From: Usnea hakonensis
Lineage: Eukaryota; Ascomycota; Lecanoromycetes; Lecanorales; Parmeliaceae
Assembly: GCA_013423325.1 (NCBI GenBank)
Contig: BLJB01000026.1
Span: forward strand, 1-64,000
Length of the DNA stretch: 64,000 bases
Direction of reading: 5' to 3'
Part shown: positions 22,893 through 33,799 of the stretch, piece after piece
Numbering within the stretch: position 1 is the stretch's first letter
How the letters are laid out: the number at the start of each line of letters is the position of its first letter
Position numbers and translations under genes: made by a program
The notes under the pieces: generated by a model
What the model was told of the DNA's origin: nothing
Database searches by the model: none
What the model saw: only the letters and a program-made list of their open reading frames with translations

Positions 22893-23894
22893 TTACGTGT
22901 TGACGGCGTTGACGCCGGCCTGTTGGCAATTGTGTGCCTTCAAGAGGCTCGTCTGTTGGGCAGGGCACGAGAATGACCACTGATTGATAATGAGACAGGG
23001 ATTAGTGGGCTCCTCCGCTAGTTCTCGCTTCCAAGGAATCGGGAGAAGGTCCGTATTTCCCTTCGCCTTCTGGCAATTATTGAATACCTTGGCCCCTGTA
23101 GCACCACATCCCCCGAGGCATGCAAGCCAGCCCGCAAAAACGAATGGTCCAGTGCTGTTCATATGAAAGTGACGTCAGTCATCTGGAAGTTGACGGGATT
23201 CATTTACAGTTTGACGGATTATGGCCAAGGGAGAGAGAACTTACATCCAAGACGTAGTTGTGACCGTTGCTATACAAACAGCGTTACAGCCAGCATTCCA
23301 CGCAACGTCTTCGATGATGCAACCCTCTATACCATCGTTCTCGCCGTTGGTTTGTCCCTGGCCTTCAACGAGCTCGAGTCCCCGCCGCCGTCGACTCGTG
23401 CTCACAGGACAAGTTGGGAGCGTCCCTCCACCGGGCAACGCATTCATCGCCAAGACCGGCGACGTATCTCCAGCCGCTTTGAGGCAATTCGCATTTCCAT
23501 CTTTTGGATAAATCGCGTAAAGAGGGTCGTTAGTCCTGAATTTCGAAGCGTTGTACCCTAACGCTCCCCCAATCGATGCTGTAAGGATCTGTGTGTATGC
23601 AGAGGTACATTCAGCGGCAGTGGGCTTGGTATTCCCAGTTTCGTACAAGTACAAGGCCGTACAATCTCCCACAGTTGTGTTGCCGCTTGCGCCGAGGTCT
23701 TCGCGGGCGCACAAAGAAGCAAATGCGGTTTTGCAGTCGGATTGTATGGCGGTGGTGGCACAAACAGATTCAGTACTCCAGGAGTAAAGGATACTTTCTG
23801 GGTAAGGGGATGACAGATTTGCTGTGGGAATGGCTGTGATCAGGTGGGTGAAGCAGATGATAGAAATTACCGCGATCACAGGTTGACTGAGCAT
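22893..23894 (-). CDS. Secreted Cys-rich protein of unknown function
   Basis: Two exons (23894-23245, 23154-22893; 90-nt intron, GTAAGT donor) encode 303 residues. The signal peptide is MLSQPVIAVISIICFTHLITA. The mature part has many cysteines (VCATTAIQSDCKTAF, FASLCARED, VGDCTALYLYE, AAECTSAYTQI, NCLKAAG) and one N-glycosylation-type site (GNTTVG). A dibasic run RRRR lies between the two halves, which might be a Kex2-type cleavage site. The second exon adds FAGWLACLGGCGATGAKVF and a Cys-containing end. No enzyme motif is seen. It is probably secreted and could be an effector-like or wall protein, but this is inference. Confidence 0.75.
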
Positions 23895-24893
23895 GGTTGA
23901 AAACGGATCAGGTGGATTGAAGGCTGATGCAAGTTTTTTTTTGAAATAGACGTCTTAATAATTGGCAATGAAAGAGAATTGGGAGTTTACCTAGACGGGA
24001 ACAACTATATAGCAAGGTACTGATGAGGACACGGAGACGAGACAATGCCAAGGAAATCTTGCTTCCGTTCGACATCGTGCTGCAGCGGCTATAGCAAATC
24101 TATGGTCTACCAGCCGAGTAAGGCTGTGAGCTTTTCCCGAAATGCGAAGTAAGAGTTCATCGTTTGAAACGCTGTAAGCGCTTGTCGCCTGAGTTGTACA
24201 TGTGAGAATGAAACCGCAAGATGTCACCAGTGTGGCCGGTGCCTAGTGCCTCATTCTGTTGGGCAAATGATCCCATATATCCTGTAAACCAAGATAGGAA
24301 CTCTTGTTGACATGACTTTATGTGAATCACGAGCAAAACAATAGCGTCCAAAATGTAATTTCGGCTGCGTATCAAATCCACGCAAAGCGTGCCGAATGGC
24401 TTCGCGTCTGATTCCTTTCAGAGACGTTTATTGGGAGCCCGATTGGAGTTGACATTGGCAAGTGTCCCCTAGCCATTTCCGGTTGCTCGCTTGTACGGTA
24501 CAGAGAGGTCCGCACGGAAAGTCCTGCAACCTGCCAAGCAAGACTCTGGATAATGCGCGAGGGGCGTTACACTAATATCGGGGCCGCCTTCTGAAAATAC
24601 TCTAGGAGTTGGACTTTGTAGCAGCACTTCTGACGCCGTCCGCTGTACTCGGTCTTAGACATCCTGTCAAACCAAGGATGACCTACCTATTTCTTGGATC
24701 CGCTTGCGCTTGGGTAGTGGCTGGAGTGCTCATGCTGTGGAGTATCAACAGAGGCTAGCTCTTTACCACACGATGAGTTCCGCGAGTAGTCTACATACCG
24801 AATTCACCAAATGAATTGACGAGCGGCGTGTTCCCGCGCGTTGTCCCTATCAACCCGTTCTTTTCAATGTCTTGTTCCCGCAATCTGTGCAAT
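23895..24893. other. Intergenic, no gene seen
   Basis: Nearly 1 kb without a supportable gene. No repeat is obvious. The promoter of the minus-strand secreted protein lies at the left end. Confidence 0.55.
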
Positions 24894-26434
24894 CTATTGC
24901 TCTGTTGCTAGCACCATTTTCTCCCTCTCACTTCTCCTCGGTATGGATCCTTTCTTGCTGTGCTTCCTCTCATTTTCCCTTCTCCTTTTGATAGCTGCCA
25001 ACTCCTCCCCTTTGATCTCTCCTGCCTTCTTGACAGCTTTCGGAACGTGTCTGTGCCTCCTAATACGCCGGATTTCAGGCATATGAGCGTATCTGTCCTT
25101 AAGCGCGTCGTCGTATTCAAGCTTCTGCCGCTGCCGAGCAGATTTGACACCAGAGCGCTCTGAAGCATTGGCCCTCCAAATGCGGATGTTACCGTCGTCT
25201 GAGCCACTGATCACATACTTTGCATCGGGAGTGAATTTACACGAGAAAACTCTCTGCATTCTTTTCGTATGGTAAATATCTCGGGAGTGGCCGCCTGCTC
25301 GGTCCCAAAGGCGGATGGTTTTATCATAAGATGCACTGACAAGCTCTTCCCCTGTGGGACTGAATTCGATGTCCATCACTGCTGCTACGTGATCTTTGTA
25401 GACGTTGAGAGCTCGCTTCAGCTTGCGCATGTCAAACACTAGCACATCCTAGAGTCAGCATTCCCACACGTAGACCGATTTATTTGGAAGATCAAAGGAG
25501 CGATAAGGGGCTACATTTGCTCCTGCAAATTGGATCACGACTCAAAAAGCGGTCTCGAACAGCAACCCGAAGTGCGAAAAGGGCCTTACTGTAGATATTG
25601 TGGTCTTCGTTAGCAACGGCAAAATTGAAGGCTTCCATCGGGTTCCAGGAGATAGCATTTGATGCTAGACCTAAGGTGACTTTCGAGAGCGGCGAGGATG
25701 TACGCAAGTCATATAGGATGATAGATCTGTCCGTCGCGCAGGAGGCTAGGACGCTGGTCTCGGTTTGGTTCCAGCTGAGCGCGTTGATCGTATTCGTCGA
25801 AGTGGGCCAATTCAACGTCTGCAAAGGCGTCGAAGTGGAGCGTGAGAGATCGTAGATGCTAATAGCCGAAGATGAAGCTGCGAAATTGGACAAGGACCTG
25901 TGGTGTGAAATACCAGTGAATGCGGTGGTCCCAAGATATGTAGCTAAGGGTACCGATCCAGATATTTTATTTGAAGGATCGAACAATTTGATGGTCTTAT
26001 CACTGGCACAACTTAAAAGCTTTTGATCTTTGGTCCAACAAAGCCCTTTGACAATGCCCTCGTGTCCATCCGCTTTGAAAGTTTCTTGTCTACTGGTCAC
26101 ATCCCACGTTTTTACAACACCATCGCCTGAGCCAGAAGCGAGGACGTCCAGTCTCTCGGGATCTTTTGACAAAACATAGACTCCGTCCACATGCCCTTTT
26201 CCAAGATCTCCCACGAAAGGTTTAGCAAACATTCTTTCGATTTTAGTGGCATTGAGGGCACGAGAATATTCTCTTGCACGCTCGAAGGGATGCAGTGCTG
26301 GATCAAGGTTCCTGGGCTGGCGGGCAACGGAAGACCCAGGGGCCTGGTGGGACGAGGTTGGCCGTGTGAGAGCTTTAATCTTCTGTCCTGATTTCAGTAT
26401 AAAGCACAGTAGTCGGCTGTACTTGCCATACCAT
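24894..26434 (-). CDS. SOF1: Sof1, WD40 component of the small-subunit processome
   Basis: Nucleolar protein (human DCAF13) needed for 18S rRNA processing with the U3 snoRNP. Three exons (26434-26432, 26382-25590, 25438-24894) give 446 residues. Exon 1 contributes only the ATG. Exon 2 continues KIKALTRPTSSHQAP, then ARQPRNLDPALHPFERAREY, which is diagnostic for Sof1. WD40 blades follow (GSGDGVVKTWDV, CASDKTIKLFD, CATDRSIILYDLR, ASYDKTIRLWDR, SGSDDGNIRIWRA). The C-terminal Sof1 domain is basic (RYAHMPEIRRIRRHRHVPKAV). Intron 1 is 49 nt and intron 2 is 151 nt. Its acceptor was chosen so that NIY-M-FDMRKLKRAL reads through. Confidence 0.95.
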
Positions 26435-26739
26435 ATTGTCAATAGATAAGGGTCAGACCTGCACATGACAGGGGACCTCTCGAGCAATCAGTCACGTTAA
26501 AAAGACCATTGACACAACCCTCATGGCTTGTCGAATGGAAAAATTCGCACCACTTGGAAAGTAGGAGACATTTGGCCGCAATCCACCGTGGATTAGCCGG
26601 CAGGGCTGCCAGGGTCACCAGCAAGCGCGCAAACTCTACGGAGTATCGATCAAGAATTATATTTATCTGTTTACTCTTCATCAGGGCTTCGTTTTGTTTT
26701 CCTAACGGACTTCTTTGTAAAAACGTCATAAGGTACACC
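26435..26739. promoter_or_regulatory. Bidirectional promoter, Sof1 / Rpn6
   Basis: About 305 bp separates the two divergent ATGs and must drive a ribosome-assembly gene and a proteasome gene. I looked for the yeast PACE motif (GGTGGCAAA) and did not see it on either strand. Confidence 0.5.
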
Positions 26740-28064
26740 ATGGCTCCCGAATCGACAGAGTCAGCCAAGATAGAAGAAGCAAGAAAGCTCGGAAAGACCG
26801 ATCCATTGAAAGCTGAGGCTATCTACAAGGAAATTCTTTCGAGGAAGCCAGGAGCAAGTGAAGCTGCTTTACGAGAATACGAGTCGGCTTTGATGGGTTT
26901 GGGAGAGTCATATAGAGACACAAGAAAGACAGACGAGCTAGCTGAGCTTGTCAAATCAAGCACATCATCTCTCTCGTCTTTCACCAAGGCAAAGACCGCC
27001 AAGCTAGGTATAGACTTCTCGTCTATGCAGACCAGTTGCTGTGCTAAGATTAGACAGTGCGCCAACTACTCGATCTCTTCTCCTCTATTCCAAACACTAT
27101 CGACGTTCAGATATCCGTCACTAAATCTTGTATCGAATGGGCTATCTCGGAACGGCGCAGCTTCCTGCGTCAGAATCTCGAAACTCGCCTAGTCTCGCTC
27201 TATATGCAAAAGCAATCATATTATGACGCCCTAACTCTCATCAACGGCCTTCTCAAGGAGCTGAAACGACTAGATGACAAGCTTGTCCTTGTCGAAGTCC
27301 AGCTCCTTGAATCAAGAGTCTACCACGCCCTTGGCAATCAAGCAAAGGCACGAGCTGCTCTGACGTCAGCACGAACTTCCGCAGCGTCAGTGTATACCCC
27401 ACCGTTACTGCAGGCTGGACTTGATATGCAATCTGGCATGCTTCACGCCGAGGACAAAGACTTCAATACTGCATTCTCCTATTTCATCGAAGCGCTGGAG
27501 GGCTATCATTCGCAAGAAGAGACGCAGAAGGCTACATCAGCGCTCCAGTACATGCTACTGTGCAAGATAATGCTCAATCTTGTGGATGACGTTAACAATC
27601 TGATGACGTCCAAGCAAGCAATGAAGTACTCTGGCAAGAATCTAGAAGCTATGAAGGCAGTCGCACGGGCACATTCTAATCGAAGCCTCGAAGACTATGA
27701 GAAAGCCCTAGCGAATTACCGGTATGAACTCGGTAGTGATGTCTTCATTCGAAATCATCTCAAACGACTTTACGATTCCATGTTGGAGCAAAACCTGATC
27801 AAGGTCATCGAGCCGTTCAGCAGAGTGGAGATTGACCATATTGCAAAGATGGTTGGATTGGATACGCAGCAAGTGGAGAGAAAGCTGTCCCAGATGATTC
27901 TAGACAGGATTATTATTGGTGTATTAGATCAGGGTGCTGGATGTCTGATCGTATACGATGAGGCAGAGAGGGATCAGGGATACGATGCGGCGCTTGAGAC
28001 GATTGAGAAGTTGAGCAATGTAGTGGACACGTTGTATACTAACCAGGCCTCCATGTTGGAATAA
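26740..28064 (+). CDS. RPN6: 26S proteasome lid subunit Rpn6 (PSMD11)
   Basis: Rpn6 clamps the lid to the 20S core and base. Two exons (26740-27007, 27058-28064; 50-nt intron) encode 424 residues, as expected for the family. The intron acceptor was set so that AKTAKLVRQLLDLFSSIP reads through. Helical TPR-like repeats fill the N-terminal two thirds (ETRLVSLYMQKQSYYDAL, LLESRVYHALGNQAKARAAL). The PCI domain follows (FIRNHLKRLYDSMLEQNL, SRVEIDHIAKMVGL, VERKLSQMILDRIIIGVLDQ). The C-terminal helix is VVDTLYTNQASMLE. Confidence 0.95.
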
Positions 28065-28657
28065 GACTCGGAACGCGAAGTCCTCCTTGACACCCTTGTT
28101 GACTTGGCTGAGCTGATTGCAATGCCGTCATCTCATCCGGGGTTAGCTGTGTCGGGCATCTTCCGCCGAGACATCAGGCAATTTCTTGAAAAATGACTCC
28201 CTATTGCCAAGTCACCACTCACCACCCAAGGACTGACCTGACATCCAATTTTTAGCTATCATATATGAAGCAGAGCTTATCAGGGATCCACTGAAGATGT
28301 CTTTAAAGAACCTTCTTCTGTAGGCGCTCATAGCCAGGGTCCTTTCAGTAATTGCTGAAAAGCTAAGTGAGACTGACTATTGACTTCTTCCGAAACACAA
28401 CCGAAAAGAGCATTACCATGTCCTTTTTCGCACAATTTTGTATCCTTTCTTCCATTTTCTCGGTCTTCACAGGTGAGATTGTCCGTCTTGTCTCTCAACG
28501 CCTTACTTTTCTAACTTAGGATATCTGCCTTGTCCCAAAGACAGAATCATGTTGCCTTTTCCATCTCTGGTCTTCATACAGAAGAGAATCTATTTGATAG
28601 AAGAAGAATCTTTACCCCTTCTCATCTCGCCGTCGAGCTCACAACTAGTGAAGCAAG
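28065..28657. other. Intergenic, no gene seen
   Basis: 3' region of Rpn6 and promoter/leader of the first surface-protein paralog. I see no other feature. Confidence 0.55.
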
Positions 28658-29610
28658 ATGATAACTTCCATTGGTCTCCTCGTGGCCCTTGCCATACTCT
28701 CAGCTAAGGCACAACAGAGCATCTCCACCTCTTTGCTCCTACCTAGTGGTCTCTTCTATCCTAACCCACCTCCCCAGCCACCGGCGTTCGTGGGTCGAGT
28801 GACCGTCACGAAAAGCACCACATATTACACCCTAGGCTGCAATGGTCCCGCTTCATTCGATCCTGGATTTTGCACCGACCGCAGCTACACGTTTTCCGAG
28901 GTCTCAGCCAACACCCAGTATCTTGTTGAAAGGTACGGACGCCCACAACCTTATACTACGAGATCAGCAACAAATTTGCAGCAAGGAGACGTCACTGACT
29001 CTACTAGCATTGAAACCGACGTCGACACGACGCCAGCGAGCGGAATTAGTGCTGCTTTCTCTGCTACGGCAGAAACTCTCCAAACGTAAGCCCTCCATGC
29101 ATCATGAGCGGCGATATAAGGACCCGTCATCTAACCAGCCGCCCCAGTTGGACCATAAATTGCAGCCCGAGCCCACTCGCCACAGCCAGCAGTGCTCTTT
29201 GCGCAAGCACCTACAGTTTTGACGACGGAACCAACACCGCAACAACAACAGTCGAGTCCTCCCTCTACCCTGTCGTCTTCACCGTAGCCTTAGGCTACAA
29301 TGCAGCCAGCGGTACCCCATCGCCACCCCCCACGCCACCCCCCTCCTCCCCCACGCCAACACCCCTCCCCCCCTCCTCAAACCTAGCCCTAGGTCTCGGC
29401 CTCGGCCTCCCCCTCGGCGCAAGCGCCCTCGCCATCGTCGCCTGCCTCCTCTACCGCCACGGCAAACACAAGGAACGCTCCCGCATGAACCAGAGGGGCA
29501 ACCTGGCTCCTGTCCCGGCGTCTGAGGCGAAGAAAGTGGCGGATGCCGGGGCGGCGGAGCAGATGCTGGGGAGGCAGCCGCCTGTGTATTCGATGGAGAT
29601 GCAGGGGTGA
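28658..29610 (+). CDS. Single-pass surface protein, paralog A
   Basis: Two exons (28658-29085, 29148-29610; 62-nt phase-2 intron) encode 296 residues. A signal peptide (MITSIGLLVALAILSAKAQQ) is followed by an ectodomain with SLLLPSGLFYPNPPPQPP and STTYYTLGCNG. After the intron come TINCSPSPLATASSALCAST, a Pro/Ser/Thr stalk (TPSPPPTPPPSSPTPTP), one membrane helix (LALGLGLGLPLGASALAIVAC) and a basic cytosolic tail (RHGKHKERSRMNQRG). The topology resembles fungal wall sensors (Mid2/Wsc style), but there is no WSC domain. It shares layout, motifs and intron phase with two neighbours (B and C), so the three form a local family. Confidence 0.8.
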
Positions 29611-29613
29611 GGG

Positions 29614-29833
29614 TTGGGGGAGAGGGAGGGGGGGGTGGATTGGATGGATGGGGGTTTAGGTGGGCGGATGGGTGGGGGGGGAGGAGGAGAAAGGGGGGGT
29701 TTGGAGCGTCGTGGTGGTGGTGTTGTTGTAATATGGGGTGCTGTCTGTAGAGTAGAATATCCGTCGCAATTCAAGAGCCGTGACTTTCCTAGAAAATTCC
29801 TCCAAACTCGCTCAAATCGCAATTGTCAGGTCC

Positions 29834-29867
<34 letters not shown>

Positions 29868-29900
29868 NNCCCCCCCCCCCCCCCCCCCCCCACTCTCTTG
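29614..29900. repeat. G-rich tract and poly-C run with unresolved bases
   Basis: 29614-29720 is extremely G-rich on the plus strand. Positions 29836-29891 are C only, interrupted by two N at 29868-29869. The N pair shows that the assembler or polisher could not size this homopolymer. Confidence 0.95.
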
Positions 29901-30529
29901 TCGCTCATTCATTGCAGCTGTATAGCTTGAAAGATATATTGGAATGATCACGTTCATGCCATCTTGGAAGGGTGGAATTGGTGGATAGTGAGTGATACAC
30001 AATGACTATGAACCTTCCCTCTCTCTCCCCTTCAACCTCAACCTCGACCTCAACCTCGAAACCATGACCCTTTTCGAAACACAGCCTGCCCCTCACAGTC
30101 GCCCCGTCGGCCACCAAAAAAAAGAAGGAAAGAAAACGGTCATATCAATACGATATAAATCGAATCACAGTCATGAAAACAAAGGGGGAGAGAGGGGGAG
30201 AGGAAACCGTATATCTCAACTTGTGTTTTTGATTGAATTTGGAGGAGGATGAGAGCGGAGGGAAGGTTTAATGGGGGGGGTATGTTGATTTGAGGTTTTG
30301 CGGGGTTGGAAGAAATGGTCGGGAATGTCGGTTTCTACTTTCTGCTTGAAGGATTATGGAGAGAGTGATGTATGGATATTCGCGGGACCCGCAAAAGCGG
30401 ACAATCATAACCTCCTTGATGGAGAGAGAAAGAGAGCGAGATCCAAAGAAAGAAAAAATTAAATGTATTAAAAAAAGTATTTCCCCCTCAACCAACCATC
30501 CCTAACCCCCCTCTGCAAAACAGCCTCTC
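29901..30529. other. Intergenic between convergent paralogs A and B
   Basis: Low-complexity purine- or pyrimidine-rich stretches, including a short CCTCAA/CCTCGA-type repeat near 30033-30060. No gene is seen. Confidence 0.6.
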
Positions 30530-31483
30530 TCAAGCCAATTCCTCCCTCCCATTCTTCCCCACCCCATCCAACTCGTTCGTAAACGCCTCACTCGCTCGAT
30601 CAGCAGTACGAGCCCCAAGACTAACCTCTCGGGCCCCAAACCCATCCACTCCACCACCATACGCCGCAAACCCATTCCTGCCTCCATCATCACCCGCGCC
30701 GGCCTTCACATCCTTCATGTCATAAGCAATCGAGCCCTGCCCCATCATAGCAGCGGCGTGCTTGGCGCGGGAACGCAGCTTGTGCTCGCGATGCCGGTAG
30801 ATCAAGACGGCTGTGAGGACACACAGACAGATACCCAACGGCACGGCGAGACTGATGGCGACCTTGAGAAGCGTGGGCGAAGTGCTGGGGATTTGCTCTG
30901 GGGCCAGTTTTTCGTACAGCTCGATTGGATAGAAGGAGGGTTCTGTGAGGGTGTTGTATGAGGGGGGGTTGGTACTGTCGAGGTCGACGGAAGTGGTTGT
31001 GCAAGTGGCCGCGAAGGCTGGGATGGTGGGAGGGCAATTGATTGTTAAGCTGTTTACCGTCAGTAATGTCCTGTGTTTTGGGAGCGAGGTTGCTGGAGCA
31101 CAAAAGAAGAAGGGACAAGGACGGAAGGAAAGGAAGGGAATGGTGGTCGTATATTACTCTTTCCAACTGTACTGCGTGCCTGCCGCGGAGGCGGAAAAGG
31201 GATAGCCGGACCCATTGTAGTATGTGACGAATGCTGGGCCGAAGTCTGTGAAGTTGTCTTGAGGGTTTGGCCACACGGTGTAGAAGGTCGTGCTACTGCT
31301 GCTGCTGAATTCGCCAGAAAAATTCTGTGGCAGAGGGGCTGATGTGAACAAGGCGGACGGTAACAGTATGGTAGTAGTAATGATTTTGACTTGAGCATAG
31401 GAGGTGGCCGCTGCAGCAGCGGTTTGGGCTGAAGATGGGTTGATGAAAGCAAGTAAAACAGAGGCAACAACGCTTGTCTTCAT
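30530..31483 (-). CDS. Single-pass surface protein, paralog B
   Basis: Two exons (31483-31158, 31049-30530; 108-nt phase-2 intron) encode 281 residues. The start MKTSVVASVLLAFINPSSAQT is a signal peptide; eight in-frame codons upstream lack an ATG. The ectodomain has TTILLPSALFTSAPLPQN and STTFYTVWPNPQDN, matching A and C. After the intron come LTINCPPTIPAFAATC, a short linker, a membrane helix (LLKVAISLAVPLGICLCVLTAVLIY) and a basic juxtamembrane tail (RHREHKLRSRAKH). Asn-X-Ser/Thr sites (NFSG, NFTD, NGSG) suggest glycosylation. It is probably a plasma-membrane protein facing the wall; the ligand is unknown. Confidence 0.8.
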
Positions 31484-31507
31484 GATTGATGCAGAACGCT
31501 TGGGCAA

Positions 31508-32368
31508 TATGCTGAGAACAATAGTAAGATTTTGAAGCTGGCAACTGCAGAAGTCTGATCTTTAAAAGAAACCAAAAGCTACATCAAAATCGCGACGAGA
31601 ATAGCAGTATTGACATCCTCTTTCGGACCATGTTTCGGAAGCGTACCCATAGCGTAGTCCTGAAAACCCTCGTATCACAATATCAAAAAGCGGATGCAGA
31701 CATATATGACAGTGACCAAAACATCGCGCAGGGCAGGGGCCCCGAATCAGGATGCAGGCGAAACCAATCCAAATCGAGACTGCGACAGAGCAACTTGAAT
31801 GACCGAGCTCTCCGGTCACATTATGCAGGCTTGCAGAAGATGAAGGATTTGGAATATGCGTCAGTAGACTAGGCAGATGCCTCCCTTACCTCCGCCGTAG
31901 GCCCCTCCAATGAGGGTTCCCGACGGTCCAACCGTTGGTCTAGGAGGCCCGGACTGGTCCGAATTGAGGCTATACAGATGATCCATGGTCCAGCTGTTGG
32001 TTCAGGCCAGAGAACCCAATTCATTCGTACCTCCCTCTCTGGAGGAGACTATCGACCTTGTAGATCCTGTAGATACTGAGCGGAGCTATAAGGGCAGCAG
32101 CGGCCCCTAGCAGCTCGGATTCATGATCACTCAAGGCCGTGGTATTATCGCTGTGGATGATGGTGTGTGTTTGGAGAAAACGATCCGTTTCATGTTACTA
32201 CTAGTAGTACGCCCACCGTTCTCAAATGTTCACGCAAATAGCAGTCCACTATATGCTTGTACTCGACTATTAATCTGGACTAACAGTCCAGCAACATGGA
32301 CCCAATTAATGGACACCTTACATAATGTACGGACCGGTTCACGGTCTGCCAAATGGGACTGATCCAGA
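31508..32368. other. Intergenic between paralogs B and C
   Basis: The stretch 31920-32390 is enriched in GGTCCA and its complement TGGACC in both orientations (near 31925, 31985, 32295 and 32385). This could be remains of a small element. No gene is supported. Confidence 0.5.
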
Positions 32369-33320
32369 CTAGTAGTCCACGGTTGATTGGACCATTGGGA
32401 ACCCTGCTTCCAACTCATTCTGACAACCCAGCATCCCCGCCCCATGAAGCTCAGCAACATTACCCGAGTCACCCGCATCGGCACCACCTCTCTTCATCTT
32501 ATCTTCACCATCACCAGCAACACCATCAGACCAATCTTCAGCCTTCACACGTCCAACGCAAGAACGCTGCCGCCGTCTCCGACATCCAAGCAGCAGCAAG
32601 ACGCCCATCAAAGCACAGGCACAGACCCCCAAAGGCGCGCCCAATCCAATACCCACTTTCGCCTCCGGACTCAGACTTCCGCGCCTCGCCGTCGAAGACG
32701 TCACAGCGCTGAGGCCGGGACAGGTAGATGATGCAGCGGTCGAGGTGGTGGTTTCAGGAAAGGGCGCCGTGGAAGTAAAGTAGGCGAGATAGACGGACGA
32801 CTCGGCATTTTCGACCAGCCAGGCCGAAGGGCCATCGAAGTTGGTGGTGGCCGCAACACCGGGGAACTGTGTCTTGCATGCCGCCGTCCCGCAGCCATTG
32901 GTAGGACCGCAGGTCACAGTCGTTTCCCTACAGTCAGGTTTAGTGTATTTCGAAGATTTGGAGGTGAGGTATACTGCATTTCACTTACTGTGGCAAAGCA
33001 TATAATGTTCCATCTGCAGAGGCAGTGAAGACGAACGTATCGTAGCCACCAACAGTAAGTGGTACATGGTTTGGATTGAAGTACCGTGTGCCCAACTCAT
33101 AAGTCAAGGAGTAGTAAGTGGTGTCGCCAGTCGTTGCAAACTGACCGGTAACATTCTGCGGTCTCGGGAGAGGATCAAAGAGGGCAGATGGGAGGAAGAT
33201 GGTGGATGAAGTGGTATACGCGGCTTTTACATCTGCAGACGCGGTGACAGGAGTGGCTTGTCTGGGTAGAGAAGAACAGAATGTGGCAAGACAGCAGACA
33301 AGAATTGCAATGAGCTTCAT
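32369..33320 (-). CDS. Single-pass surface protein, paralog C
   Basis: Two exons (33320-32989, 32927-32369; 61-nt phase-2 intron) encode 296 residues, the same length as A. The signal peptide is MKLIAILVCCLATFCSSLP. The ectodomain contains SSTIFLPSALFDPLPRPQN, DTTYYSLTYELG and FVFTASADGTLYALP. After the intron comes a Cys cluster (VTCGPTNGCGTAACKTQF), a Ser/Thr stalk, a membrane helix (VGIGLGAPLGVCACALMGVLLLLG) and a basic anchor (CRRRRQRS). The LPSALF-x-P-x-P-Q-N block is nearly the same as in B, so B and C look like the closer pair. Confidence 0.8.
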
Positions 33321-33799
33321 CGTTGAAAGGATAATATAGACACAAGCCTGCAGAGAGACCTTGGGAGAAGAAAAGGATCGCAAGGAATAGATTTTGGGGT
33401 GAGAGAGGAGATGTACTCCAGAGGAAACATACAGTCTGTCGCAAAAGTCATTAGATAGCTAACCAGTCCACTCGCGGCAGGGGGACCAAGTTTTCTTTCA
33501 GATGATGTCTCGAAGTGGATTGCAATCGCGCAGATTGCCAATCCCACGAATGAAGGACGTGCTGAAATTTTTAGAAAATATTACTTAAATCATAATTTCA
33601 AGACATGAGATTCAAAGAACAATACTAAAGTAATGAGACTAAATTGAAGGCACAACCAGTTTGGGGTATCCGACCGACCGATAAAGAGGGTATAAACAAG
33701 CTCGCTGAAAGAGATACGACGACGACCCCTCGTGCTGTCCAGCCTAAGACACCACCTATCATCCCCTTGCACCACTTAAGTGAACATTACCGCGCGCAT
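33321..33799. other. Intergenic, no gene seen
   Basis: Promoter of paralog C and 3' flank of the stomatin gene. No feature stands out. Confidence 0.55.
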
